NCBI RefSeq assembly: GCF_000347635.1
Contig: NC_020514.1
Coordinates: forward strand, 3,348,001 to 3,412,000
Reading direction: 5' to 3'
DNA length: 64,000 bases
Source of the DNA: Paraglaciecola psychrophila 170
Lineage (GTDB): Bacteria > Pseudomonadota > Gammaproteobacteria > Enterobacterales > Alteromonadaceae
The notes under the pieces are model-generated. The model had not been told where the DNA came from. It worked only from the letters and a program-made list of their open reading frames with translations, and searched no databases. The position numbers were made by a program, and so were the translations under genes. The first letter of the stretch is position 1, and each line of letters starts with the position of its first letter. Of the stretch, positions 38,785 through 48,424 are shown piece after piece.

Positions 38785-40607
38785 TTAGATTTTTTGCTGC
38801 GCAATCCATCTATCAATTTTCGCCTCTAAAATTGACATAGGCAAAGCACCATCTATCAGGATTTGAGTATGGAATTTTTTCACATCAAATTGATCACCCA
38901 ATACATGTTGCGCTTTATTTCTGAGCATACAAATATGTCGTTGACCCACTTTGTAACTCACAGCTTGTCCGCCAATAACGATATAACGCTCTACCTCGGC
39001 TTCGATGTCAGTCAAAGCAAGTGACGAATTGTCTGTCATAAAGTCAATGGCTTTTTGTCTACTCCAACCAAAAGCATGTAACCCAGTGTCGACCACTAAA
39101 CGCATGGCTCGCAGTTGTTCATCAGATAAACGGCCATACCACATATATGGGTCGGTAAATAAGCCCATTTCTTTGCCTAAACTTTCGGCGTACAACGCCC
39201 ATCCTTCAGCAAACACGGTATAGCCGCCAAATTTACGAAAATCAGGCAAGCTTTCTACTTCTTGTTGAATGGCAATTTGGAAATGGTGACCAGGTGCCGC
39301 TTCGGAACACTGAGGGTTTCCATCAAGTATTTGGGCTGGGCTTTTAAGTTATAGGCATTAATATAAAAGATACCAGGTCTAGAACCATCTGGTGCGGGGC
39401 TCTGGTAACTGGCACCGGCAGAAGATGCAGCCCGGAAAGCTTCGACTGCCCTCACTTCGTAATCAGCTTTAGGGAAAATCTCAAACAACAGCGGAACGCG
39501 ACTATCAATTTTTTCTTTTACTTGGATGTAACCATCAATCAAAGCTTGCTCTGACTCAAAGAAAAACTGTTCATCTGTGCGCAAAAATTCAAAGAAGGCC
39601 GGTAAGTCACCTTCAAAACCAACGATTTCTTTTACCTTGGTCATTTCATCTAGAATACGCGCGACTTCTTGTTGACCAAAGGTATGAATTTCATCAGCGG
39701 TTAGCGCCAAGGTGGTATTGGTTTCAATTCGATACTCGTACCATGCTTTGCCATTAGGTAAGTCATTTAAACCCACCGTATCGCGGCCCTTTGCTAAGTA
39801 ACTCTGCTGCATAAATTGATGCACTCGGCTGTAAGCCGGAATAATGGTATCTTTTATGGTATCAATATAATCTTTGGTAATTTGCTCCTTATCTGCATTT
39901 GTTATGTTTGCATTGGCTTTAAGCTTTTCTAACGGTGCATAAAAGACACTTTTAGTCACATCTTCTAAAATGTGAACCTGCAACTGCGGCAACACTTTTT
40001 GGATCAACGGTTTGGGTAGCACAATAGATTTTTCTATACCCTCTTGCATGGCCACTATCGCACTGTCCATGTAGATAGCAAAACCTTGTGCTCTGCTTAT
40101 AAAATTGCGGTAATCATCTGCGGTATTGAATGGCTGAGCACTTTTACCTGAACCTAGAGAGGCAAAATAACTATGTGCGCCGCCCATTTGATGAATAGGC
40201 ATAAGATGTCCTGGAAATTGTGCTCCTTTGATAGCAATTTCTCTGTCCCGCAAAAACATTTCATAACTGAGTAAATCTTGGCCACTCAGAACTGAAGCAT
40301 CTATGCTTTTAATCTTGGCTAAATACTTTTCTTCAAAAGCCAAAGACTCAGCAAGGTTTTGTTGATTGATAGGAGGGCTAAACCGATCATTGTACTGGTT
40401 TACTCCCAAGTAAGTCGCTGATACGGGGTTCATCTGCATACTTTCATCAAAATAAGTTTGAAACAGCGCATTAGCTTTTTCAGACTCAGATACATTAGTT
40501 ATCACACTACCCTGTTTCACTTTTTTAGTTTGTGCCGTATTCGACTGTTCACAGGCGGCAAGCCCAAGTGAAAAAGCCACAGCAAGGGCAAGATGTTTTG
40601 TATGCAT
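38785..40607 (-). pseudogene. DUF885 zinc peptidase lipoprotein, frameshifted in its HExxH-like motif
   Basis: The first part (from ATG 40607) has a lipobox GLAAC with Cys19, then DUF885 sequence (YFDESMQMNPVSATYLG, FYINAYNLKAQPKYLMETLS), and shifts out of frame. The second part resumes LPDFRKFGGYTVFAEGWALY and AESLGKEMGLFTDPYMWYGR to 38785. Family proteins read LS-x-HEAxPGHHFQ at the junction. Here the coding strand is AGT-GTT-CCGAAGCG. Restoring one A (GTT-CAC-GAA) gives SVHEAAPGHHFQIAIQQEVE, so a single-base loss in the zinc-ligand His codon near 39304 explains everything. About 605 residues if repaired. Confidence 0.9.
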
Positions 40608-40620
40608 TATATATGTCTCT

Positions 40621-41949
40621 TTATTCTGATTTTATTAAATAAAATTGAGTTTGACGACCATCTAAGTAACGAACCCCAGATTGATCGAAGTAAGCCTCTT
40701 CTTCAAGCATAATACGGATTTCTGTTTTCCATTCGGGGATAAATGTTGCCGCATTCAATTCTATAGAATATGCGGTGTTAAAATATAACGGGTAATCCCC
40801 CTGAACTGGCACACCACCTTGCGAGTCCCACATGCCTAACGTGGTGCCTGCAGCATGTCCATGGTATCCAATAGGATGAGTATATATAGAAGGCTTAATT
40901 CCTTCTTTGATAGCTTGTTTGCGGGATAGTTTTAGCACTTCGTTGCCAGTGCGGCCTAATTTGAAGTTTGCGGTAAATATGTCCTGCAGCCGATTGGCAT
41001 TTGCTAACGCCTTTTTCAGATAAACTGGGGCATCAGTTTCATTAGGCTTAAGCACATAAGCATGTTGTTGTTGATCTGAATGCAGCCGTAAATAGGTTAA
41101 ACCAAAATCCATATGTAACAAATCACCGGGCATAATGGTTTGCGATGTGGGGCGCTGACTGAATGCTTATAAGTGATCAAACGTCTCATTACTTGAGCGT
41201 TGTAATGAAACGCTGGGATGAAACCAAGTTTGCAACCTCAAATCTAATACTTTCTCTCTTAGCCACCAAGCTATATCGTCGGTAGTGGTGACACCTGGCT
41301 CAACGACTTGATTTGAAAATGCTTCAGCTATCACCTGATGACCTAACTCAATCAAATTAGGGTAAACCTGCATTTCCATTTCACTGCGTGTTTCAAGCCA
41401 AGCGATAGCAAGTTTTTCTGATGACACCAGTTGAGACTCAGTTTGTTTCGCTAATGCTTGGCTAAATTCCTCATATTCTGTAGCCGTGATCCCGTCAGCT
41501 AATGCAAAATGCTGGGATTTATTAATAGCCACCGTTTTGGGTTGTTTCTGCTTTATCATTTTGACAAGGCTATCCCATTGATTAGGTTGTTTTTCTTTGT
41601 CCCACGACTTTCTAAATAAGCTGTCAACCGCATACCTTGCGACAGCCAAGCGTTCTATTGGCTTGCCTTCGCCAGGGTCATAAAGGACTAAGATGGTGCG
41701 TCTGCGGGCAGATAGCCAGTTAGCAGGGAGCATCGTTTTAAGTATCGGATCTTCATTATACTCACGTGATATCAGCACCCACATATCTATGCCTTCACGG
41801 CGCATCAGGCTCGGTAATAAGTGTTGTAATCAGTCGTCTAAAATCTGATTGATAAGCTGCGCTCGCTCGCGTAGGGGCAATACATTGGGAGCCGCTATAC
41901 TGCTTGCACAAAATACTAATAATACAAAACCCACTATCTTATTTTTCAT
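40621..41949 (-). pseudogene. M24-family metallopeptidase (Xaa-Pro-type), two nonsense codons
   Basis: From the ATG at 41949 a signal peptide (IVGFVLLVFCASSIAA) is followed by LPLRERAQLINQILDD. Then come TGA at 41830-41832, MRREGIDMWVLISREYNEDP, and TAA at 41167-41169. The final part is MPGDLLHMDFGLTYLRLHSD then HPIGYHGHAAG. All three pieces are in one frame, so only two nonsense changes interrupt a normal exported protein of about 440 residues. The first looks like CGA to TGA (DDRLQ in relatives). The metal-site pattern HPSVS, DFG, HPIGYHGH and E-A-x-F is retained. It is adjacent to the dead DUF885 peptidase on the same strand. Confidence 0.88.
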
Positions 41950-42084
41950 CGCAATCACTTCGCTTCTATGGTCATATTTGTAAACCTGCCTTTCAACATC
42001 TAACTTAATGGAATTATTGGTTAATTTCGAGTGCAAGCGTTACAGTAGATGAAAATAATAATAATCTGAGTCTTTGACCTGCAT

Positions 42085-43092
42085 ATGAAAAAACACATCT
42101 ACGTCGCATACACTGGCGGTACAATTGGTATGCGCCCTTCTTCTCAAGGTTTTATTCCTGCTGCTGGTTTTTTATCAGAAACCTTGGCTAATATGCCTGA
42201 ATTTCACCGCAGCGAAATGCCCGACTTTACCATTCACGAATACCACAACTTGATTGACTCTTCCGATATGAGTCCGTCTGATTGGCAAAAAATTGCCAAT
42301 GATATTCACCAGAACTACCAACAGTACGATGGTTTTATTATTTTACATGGCACGGACACAATGGCTTATACCGCCTCAGCATTATCTTTTATGCTCGAGG
42401 ACTTAGGCAAACCGGTTATTGTTACTGGCTCGCAAATACCGCTTGCCCAATTGCGATCTGACGGGCAGGTAAATCTATTAAATGCGTTGTACATTGCTGC
42501 TAACTATCCTATTGCTGAAGTCACCTTATTTTTCAACAATCAACTTTTTAGAGGTAATCGTAGTCGCAAACTTGATGCAGATGGATTTAATGCTTTTGAT
42601 TCACCTAATTTTCCGCCGTTACTCAAAGCGGGGATTAATATTGAAGTTAATAAAAAGTTGCTAGGCATAGACACCTCTAAACATCTGCACGTCAGTCAGA
42701 TTGAATCACAGCCTATCGGTGTAGTGACCTTATACCCCGGCATCAGTAATGATGTGATTAAAAACACCTTACAACAACCGGTTAAAGCCTTAATCCTGCT
42801 TAGCTTTGGGGTCGGTAACGCACCACAGAATACGAGTTTAATAAACCAATTATCCATTGCGGATCAGCAAGGCATCATTGTCTTAAATTGTACCCAATGT
42901 GTGCGCGGTAAAGTCAATATGAACGGTTATGCTAATGGCCATGTATTACGAGAAGTCGGTGTAGTGTCAGGCCAAGACATGACCCCTGAAGCCGCTCTGG
43001 CCAAGTTACATTATTTACTCAGTAAAGGCATGCCGCCAAGCCATATCAAACGACAGTTGATAGCCAACTTACGCGGCGAGTTAACGGAATAA
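42085..43092 (+). CDS. ansA: Cytoplasmic L-asparaginase I
   Basis: This 335-residue type I asparaginase hydrolyses asparagine to aspartate. The catalytic threonine is in YTGGTIGMRPSSQGF (T13), and the second signature is HGTDTMAYTASAL with T90 and D91. There is no signal peptide, unlike the periplasmic type II enzyme. Length and motifs are normal. It is divergent from the dead M24 gene and is followed by an inverted repeat and a terminator. Confidence 0.95.
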   Translation: MKKHIYVAYTGGTIGMRPSSQGFIPAAGFLSETLANMPEFHRSEMPDFTIHEYHNLIDSSDMSPSDWQKIANDIHQNYQQYDGFIILHGTDTMAYTASALSFMLEDLGKPVIVTGSQIPLAQLRSDGQVNLLNALYIAANYPIAEVTLFFNNQLFRGNRSRKLDADGFNAFDSPNFPPLLKAGINIEVNKKLLGIDTSKHLHVSQIESQPIGVVTLYPGISNDVIKNTLQQPVKALILLSFGVGNAPQNTSLINQLSIADQQGIIVLNCTQCVRGKVNMNGYANGHVLREVGVVSGQDMTPEAALAKLHYLLSKGMPPSHIKRQLIANLRGELTE

Positions 43093-43130
43093 CAAAGACA
43101 AAACTAAGCAGTAAAAGATTAGAAGCTATT

Positions 43131-43225
43131 AACCACAGAGGAAAAGGAGAGCACAGAGGAAAGGCATAGTAATCATATGCTTTTCTTTTCTCTGTGAAGC
43201 GCAGCGCTCCTTTTCCTCTGTGGTT
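43131..43225. repeat. Long imperfect palindrome with 19-bp perfect outer arms
   Basis: Outer arms AACCACAGAGGAAAAGGAG (43131-43149) and CTCCTTTTCCTCTGTGGTT (43207-43225) pair exactly. Inside, CACAGAGGAAAGGCAT pairs imperfectly with ATGC-TTTTC-TTTTCTCTGTG. The AACCACAGAGG core also recurs within the left arm. This is the look of a dispersed intergenic element. Confidence 0.92.
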
Positions 43226-43280
43226 CAAATTCTTTTTATGCTTTTAGCTCGTAACTCACAGCTTTCTTTTCTCCAGGTAT

Positions 43281-43312
43281 AAAAAAAGCAAACCCTGAGG
43301 TTTGCTTTTTTT
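43281..43312. terminator. Bidirectional terminator between ansA and csp
   Basis: Stem AAAAAAAGCAAACC / GGTTTGCTTTTTTT with loop CTGA. A and T tracts on both sides let it end both ansA and the convergent cold-shock gene. Confidence 0.93.
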
Positions 43313-43336
43313 ATAGTAATTCTAATTATTTGATAA

Positions 43337-43543
43337 TTAAAGTACTACGATGTTCTCAGCTTGAGGACCTTTTTGGCCTTGAGTTACAGTGAACTCAACT
43401 TTTTGACCTTCGGCCAAAGTTTTAAAGCCAGTACCTGTAATAGCGCGGAAGTGAGCAAAAACATCAGGACCGTTTTCTTGTTGAATGAAACCGAAACCTT
43501 TTGATTCGTTAAACCATTTTACTGTACCAGTAGTTGCAGACAT
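43337..43543 (-). CDS. Cold-shock protein, CspA family
   Basis: The ATG at 43543 ([20 protein letters not shown]) has AGGAAAG upstream, so the longer in-frame extension is not used. The 68-residue OB-fold protein carries RNP1 (KGFGFI) and RNP2-like VFAHF, then [19 protein letters not shown]. It binds single-stranded RNA and DNA. A long upstream non-coding stretch fits a cold-shock 5' leader. Confidence 0.95.
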   Translation of the reverse strand: MSATTGTVKWFNESKGFGFIQQENGPDVFAHFRAITGTGFKTLAEGQKVEFTVTQGQKGPQAENIVVL

Positions 43544-43939
43544 AGTCTTTCCTATATTTTTCAAGAGTAATTGTGTCTCATAAGAGACGTTAGTTGTGCT
43601 GAAGAGTGTTGCAATTACTTATGAGCTACGAGACCGGGTACTACAATGGAACGTCGAAACAATGTACATAAATATCAAACTTACTTTCAAGCATATTAAT
43701 TATATATTTAACATTCCGCAGGTCAACAACTATTATCAATAAAACTGGTCTAACAAGGCTTTTTGATTCAACGAGTTAGTCACTAAATGGTCATAAACAT
43801 ACCAATTTAACTGCGTGTAATTAAGCATGAATAACTGTTCATATAACAATCAATAAGTTACAACCTTTATGAACGACTCTTGGCGAGTATTTAATCACAA
43901 CAACACATATAAAATAGTGAATACCGAAATGCTTATAAA
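43544..43939 (-). promoter_or_regulatory. Upstream region and probable 5' leader of the cold-shock gene
   Basis: About 390 bases with no coding sequence separate csp from the MFS gene on the same strand. The last 140 bases before csp hold a small possible hairpin (GTCTCATAAGAGAC). Csp mRNAs usually have long structured leaders, but I cannot place the promoter. Confidence 0.5.
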
Positions 43940-45103
43940 TTACATCCGCTTCGACGAAACAAACATAAGACTCAGGGTGGAAAGAACAGCAGCCATAGCA
44001 GCTAAAGTAAATGTTAATTCAGCGCCTTGACCTTGCTGCCAAAAATAACCCGCGCCATAACCACCAATCGCACCGCCAATACCAAAACCTACACTTATAT
44101 ATATAGCCTGCCCATGACTTTGAAACTTGTTACCAAAATAGTGATGAATAAAGTGCATCGACGCTGCATGTGTCATACCAAAACTAAATGCATGCAGAAC
44201 TTGGCTTAATACTAATATTATTGGGTTGCTTGCAAACACAGCTAACAAATACCATCGCAATGCGGTCAGTAAAATACTGGTCACTAAAATCCACTTTACA
44301 CCAAACAATGTAATCAATTTTCCAGCTTGCAAAAAAATCACAACTTCTGCCAATACTCCTAATGCAACAAGCCAACCGGTTGCTTGTCCGCTATAACCTA
44401 AATCAAGAACGTACAATGCGAAAAATCCATAATAGGCACCGAAGCTTAGCTGTAACAGTGTCGCTGACAACAAAAAGGTATAAAAAACTGAGGTGTTAAT
44501 TTTATTCCAAATTGAGGCTTGTTGAAGATCGGTACTTTTTTCTCGTGGTGGCTCTTTAAGAAATATCGTTACAGCAAACAAACTGAACAACACTATCGCC
44601 CCCACGTAAATGGGCGCCTCGCTAGAAAACATATCAATCATCTTGCCGGTAAAGATAGTCAGCAAAATATAGCCGATGCTACCCCATAACCTTATTCGCC
44701 CATAGCGACTGGCATTGCCACGTACACAATTTAGCGTTAACCCTTCGATTTGCGGCAATATAGCGGTCCAAAACATCATCATTAGTGCAAGGCTAAGAGT
44801 CAGCGCCCAAAAGCCATCAACAAACAAGACTAAACAAAACGTGCAAAAAGTTAACAATGCGCCTAATTGTAATACCTTGAGCGCCCTACCCGATTTGTCA
44901 GCCAGCACCGCCCACAAATTTGGCCCCGCTATCCTAGCAACAGTGATCAGTGCAAACAGCTCACCTATTTCGCTTGACGAAAACCCTCTGCCATCTAGAA
45001 AAACACCTAGGTATGGCATCAGCACACCGAATTGTCCGAAATAAAACAGATAAGTAATAGAGAGAAGGACTAAATTAGAAGTGGAAAATGCAGTTTTAGA
45101 CAA
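43940..45103 (-). CDS. MFS transporter, HcaT/nucleoside-symporter-like
   Basis: The 387-residue protein has twelve predicted helices. The opening SITYLFYFGQFGVLMPYLGV and FSSSEIGELFALITVARIAG match the MFS_1-like group that includes E. coli HcaT, annotated for phenylpropionate. Substrate specificity in this group is mostly unproven. GRIRLWGSIGYIL and GMTHAASMHFIHHYFG are also typical. It is upstream of csp and downstream of aroC on the same strand but well separated from both. Confidence 0.83.
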   Translation of the reverse strand: MSKTAFSTSNLVLLSITYLFYFGQFGVLMPYLGVFLDGRGFSSSEIGELFALITVARIAGPNLWAVLADKSGRALKVLQLGALLTFCTFCLVLFVDGFWALTLSLALMMMFWTAILPQIEGLTLNCVRGNASRYGRIRLWGSIGYILLTIFTGKMIDMFSSEAPIYVGAIVLFSLFAVTIFLKEPPREKSTDLQQASIWNKINTSVFYTFLLSATLLQLSFGAYYGFFALYVLDLGYSGQATGWLVALGVLAEVVIFLQAGKLITLFGVKWILVTSILLTALRWYLLAVFASNPIILVLSQVLHAFSFGMTHAASMHFIHHYFGNKFQSHGQAIYISVGFGIGGAIGGYGAGYFWQQGQGAELTFTLAAMAAVLSTLSLMFVSSKRM

Positions 45104-45209
45104 TGAGAACGCTTAAGTTAAGTAGTAGGAGCGCATCAGACCCAACCTAGAATGACGGTTAAGCCTTCTAGGTTACGAGTCCGGCTAATAGCTGGAACGC
45201 TCAACAAAG

Positions 45210-45247
45210 CCCGACCTAGCGAGGCCCGACCTAGCGAGGCCCGACCT
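45210..45247. repeat. 15-bp tandem repeat at the aroC 3' end
   Basis: Unit CCCGACCTAGCGAGG at 45210 and 45225, then CCCGACCT. It covers the aroC stop codon, so the end of the protein (GQVGPR) lies in the first partial copy read on the minus strand. Confidence 0.9.
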
Positions 45248-46337
45248 GCCCAGCAATAATAGGAGTAGCACTTTTAACATCAGCATTTTGTCCGCGATGC
45301 CTAAGCAAGTGATCCATCACCACCAAAGCCATCATTGCTTCGGCAATAGGCACAGCTCTGATCCCCACACAAGGATCGTGTCTGCCTTTCGTGATGACTT
45401 CAGCAGTATTGCCATGCACATCTATCGTCTCGCCGGGAACACTGATACTTGAAGTCGGTTTGAGTGCCATATGCACCACCAAATCTTGACCTGTGGAAAT
45501 ACCACCTAACACACCACCAGAGCGGTTTGAGGCGAAGCCTTCTGGAGTGAGTGCATCACGGTGTTCGCTGCCTTTTTGCTCGACTGTAGCAAAACCATCA
45601 CCCACTTCGACACCTTTAACGGCATTAATGCCCATCATGGCATGGGCTAAATCTGCGTCTAATCTGTCAAAAATAGGCTCGCCCAAACCAACAGGCATAT
45701 TAGTCGCCACCACTGACACTTTTGCGCCAATGGAATCACCTTGTTTTTTAAGATCACGCATGTAGGCATCAAGGGCTTCGATCTTGCTCTCATCAGGGCA
45801 AAAGAATGGATTGGTATTGATGAAGTTGAAATCAACAGTTTCGACTTTAATCGGTCCTAACTGCGACAGGTAACCATGTATTTCAACACCATATCGTTGT
45901 TTAAGATATTTTTTAGCCACGCCACCAGCGGCGACACGGATAGCAGTTTCACGAGCAGACGAACGACCTCCACCGCGATAATCACGCAGTCCATATTTTT
46001 GTTGGTAGGTGTAATCAGCGTGCCCAGGTCTAAAGGTATCTTTAATTTTTGAATAATCGTTACTGCGTTGATCGGTGTTGTTGATAAGAAGTCCAATACT
46101 AGTACCTGTAGTTTTACCTTCAAACACCCCAGACAAAATTTTCACCTCATCTTCTTCGCGTCTTGCGGTTGTAAAACGGGACGTGCCGGGCTTGCGCCTG
46201 TCCAAATCGCCTTGTAAATCTTCTTCAGACAACTCCAATCCTGGAGGACAGCCATCGATAATGCCACCAATTGCAATGCCATGGCTTTCGCCAAAGGTGG
46301 TGACGGTGAATAATTTACCGAAGGTGTTTCCTGCCAT
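45231..46337 (-). CDS. aroC: Chorismate synthase
   Basis: This 368-residue enzyme makes chorismate from EPSP using reduced FMN, the last shikimate step. Signature regions are present: [20 protein letters not shown] at the N-terminus, [20 protein letters not shown] in the middle and [19 protein letters not shown] near the end. Length is normal for proteobacteria. The 15-bp repeat has placed its stop. prmB lies upstream on the same strand, as often in gammaproteobacteria. Confidence 0.97.
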   Translation of the reverse strand: MAGNTFGKLFTVTTFGESHGIAIGGIIDGCPPGLELSEEDLQGDLDRRKPGTSRFTTARREEDEVKILSGVFEGKTTGTSIGLLINNTDQRSNDYSKIKDTFRPGHADYTYQQKYGLRDYRGGGRSSARETAIRVAAGGVAKKYLKQRYGVEIHGYLSQLGPIKVETVDFNFINTNPFFCPDESKIEALDAYMRDLKKQGDSIGAKVSVVATNMPVGLGEPIFDRLDADLAHAMMGINAVKGVEVGDGFATVEQKGSEHRDALTPEGFASNRSGGVLGGISTGQDLVVHMALKPTSSISVPGETIDVHGNTAEVITKGRHDPCVGIRAVPIAEAMMALVVMDHLLRHRGQNADVKSATPIIAGQVGPR

Positions 46338-46663
46338 AATTTTAAAATCCTATAGTTTTACTGCATATTTTATAATGGGGCGAATACGGCGAACCGGTCT
46401 ATATCAATAAAAACTTAACGTATTTAACCTGAGTTTGGGATAATCCATACGGTTCAATATCACTATTGTTGTGCCTATATTCGTTGAACTTGCCCACAAT
46501 AGCGCAATGTTCCCTTACAAGTTCGCCTCGATAAACGCAATAATAGCAGCACTGGAATCGTTCAATGTCTTTGCAAACCAATTGGCAGCATCTAACATAT
46601 TATTTATATTGTAATGACTTCTAGGGACGCGGCACGTCTTAACCCGAGTTCAGGTTATTTAGT
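46338..46663. other. Intergenic between prmB and aroC
   Basis: About 325 bases. A possible 27-codon frame on the minus strand (MLDAANWFAKTLNDSSAAII, ending FIEANL) starts at an ATG near 46598, but it has no recognised family or ribosome site. No terminator was seen. Confidence 0.3.
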
Positions 46664-47617
46664 TTAATGGTCAACTGAGCGCCAGTACTCAACTAAATCG
46701 TTCTTGCTTATAGCAAACACACCGTGACCGCCATTTTCAAACTCCACCCATTGAATTGGCAGTTCAGGATAACGGTTGTACATGTGCACTTCACTATTAC
46801 CCACTTCAACAAATAACCATCCATTGTCAGTTAAATGACTGGGTGCCTGGCGTAAAATATTATCAACTAAATCCAGTCCATCTGCGCCTGCGGCCAATGC
46901 CAGTTCTGGCTCATGATGAAACTCTTCTGGTAAGTCATCCATGTCTTCAGCATCTACATAAGGCGGATTACTCACAATCAAATCATACTGCTGCCCCTGC
47001 AAGGCCCCCATCAAATCGGAATGAATCGGATAAACTCGGTGGTTCAATTCATGTTCAGTAATATTCATCTCTGCTACATCTAAAGCATCTTGACTGATAT
47101 CCACAGCATCCACCTGTGCCTCTTCAAATGCGTAGGCCAAGGCGATGGCAATACAACCTCCACCAGTGCATAAATCTAATATATGCTGTGGCTCGCTATC
47201 GCCAATCCATTCTTCAAAGTGGTTTTGAATAAGTTCCGCAATAGGTGAACGAGGTATAAGTACACGTTCATCTACAAAAAAGGGCAAATCGCAGAACCAT
47301 GCTTGATTCGTCAGATAAGGCACCGGAATTCGCTCATTAGCACGGCGTTTGACAATTTCGATAATTTTTAATTTTTCGGCTTTAGTTAAGCGACTATGAA
47401 ATAATTGGTCACCGGTTTGTAGGGTCAATTCTTGATGCAAATGCAATAACTGCAAAACTAAACTTGCCGCTTCATCCCAAGCGTTATCGGTACCATGACC
47501 ATAGAATAATCCAGCTTGATTAAAACAACTCACCGACCATCTAACCATATCTAAAATAGTGTGTAAGTCTTCTGCAGTTTGTTCGGGGTCTATTTCGGAA
47601 AAAGTATCAGTGGTCAT
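46664..47617 (-). CDS. prmB: Ribosomal protein L3 N5-glutamine methyltransferase
   Basis: I use the ATG at 47617 ([20 protein letters not shown]) because it gives 317 residues, near the E. coli length, and aligns at [20 protein letters not shown]. Two more upstream starts exist (ATG 47659 with an AGAGA site). The SAM fold has [20 protein letters not shown], and the catalytic SNPPY ([15 protein letters not shown]) binds the glutamine. It is divergent from smrB over about 100 bases, the usual arrangement. Confidence 0.93.
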   Translation of the reverse strand: MTTDTFSEIDPEQTAEDLHTILDMVRWSVSCFNQAGLFYGHGTDNAWDEAASLVLQLLHLHQELTLQTGDQLFHSRLTKAEKLKIIEIVKRRANERIPVPYLTNQAWFCDLPFFVDERVLIPRSPIAELIQNHFEEWIGDSEPQHILDLCTGGGCIAIALAYAFEEAQVDAVDISQDALDVAEMNITEHELNHRVYPIHSDLMGALQGQQYDLIVSNPPYVDAEDMDDLPEEFHHEPELALAAGADGLDLVDNILRQAPSHLTDNGWLFVEVGNSEVHMYNRYPELPIQWVEFENGGHGVFAISKNDLVEYWRSVDH

Positions 47618-47717
47618 GTTATCGCTTAATAAATCTAGGTCCGCGGACCTTGAATACATATTCTCTTGTAGCAAATTTTGTTATGCTAAATTTATAGCAG
47701 ATATGTACTTGTAATGA

Positions 47718-48293
47718 ATGAAAAACACGCCATCTCACCAAACAAATAAAAAAGAAATTGATGAATCTGCTCTCTTTAAAAATGAGTTCAAAGACGTAGT
47801 GCAAATTAAGCAGGACAAAATACCGCCTCAGCGCTTATCCAGCAAGCAGAATTCGGGACTTACTCAAAAAAATAACAAAGATTTAGCAGAAATCAAACAA
47901 GCTGCCGCTGCATTTGAGTTTTCAGATGGTTTTGAAGGCCATTTTGATATCAACCAACCACTAAAATATGTCAAACCAGAAGCAGACAGTCACGAAGTTA
48001 AACGCCTGCGACGAGGTGATTATCCTCCCGACCTTATTCTTGATTTACACGGTGTAAAAAAAGAAGAAGCCAAACACGAAATTGCAGCACTTATTCATGT
48101 AGCACAAAAAAAACATGTTTATTGTGTCTCCATCATGCATGGAAAAGGCACTTTCGCTTTGAAAAAATCTATCCCCAACTGGTTAGTGCAACACCCCGCA
48201 GTAATGGGTTTTCATCAAGCACCAAAAGAATGGGGGGGGCAAGCGGCGTTGCTTGTATTGATTGACTTGCCTTTACATCACGCAAAATATTAA
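47718..48293 (+). CDS. smrB: SmrB ribosome-rescue endonuclease
   Basis: This 191-residue protein has the Smr domain with DLHG at 109-112 (LILDLHGVKKEEAKHEI) and HGKG at 141-144 (SIMHGKGTFALKK). SmrB cleaves mRNA at collided ribosomes upstream of tmRNA action. The N-terminal third is charged and probably binds the ribosome. Two ATGs four bases apart are possible; the second gives the frame used. The length fits the family. Confidence 0.93.
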   Translation: MKNTPSHQTNKKEIDESALFKNEFKDVVQIKQDKIPPQRLSSKQNSGLTQKNNKDLAEIKQAAAAFEFSDGFEGHFDINQPLKYVKPEADSHEVKRLRRGDYPPDLILDLHGVKKEEAKHEIAALIHVAQKKHVYCVSIMHGKGTFALKKSIPNWLVQHPAVMGFHQAPKEWGGQAALLVLIDLPLHHAKY

Positions 48294-48424
48294 GCTAATT
48301 TTATTTATTTCAAAATACTGATAAACACATCACGCTAAACTTATACTCATTGATGAGTGAATATGGCTAAAAAAATCTGCCATGCTGAATATTATAAAAT
48401 GCACTGCTTAGGAAAAAATTAACG

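Noticed and set aside
46399..46581. 60-codon frame between prmB and aroC
   Set aside because: Cysteine- and tyrosine-rich chance-like composition with no family match; not supported as a gene.
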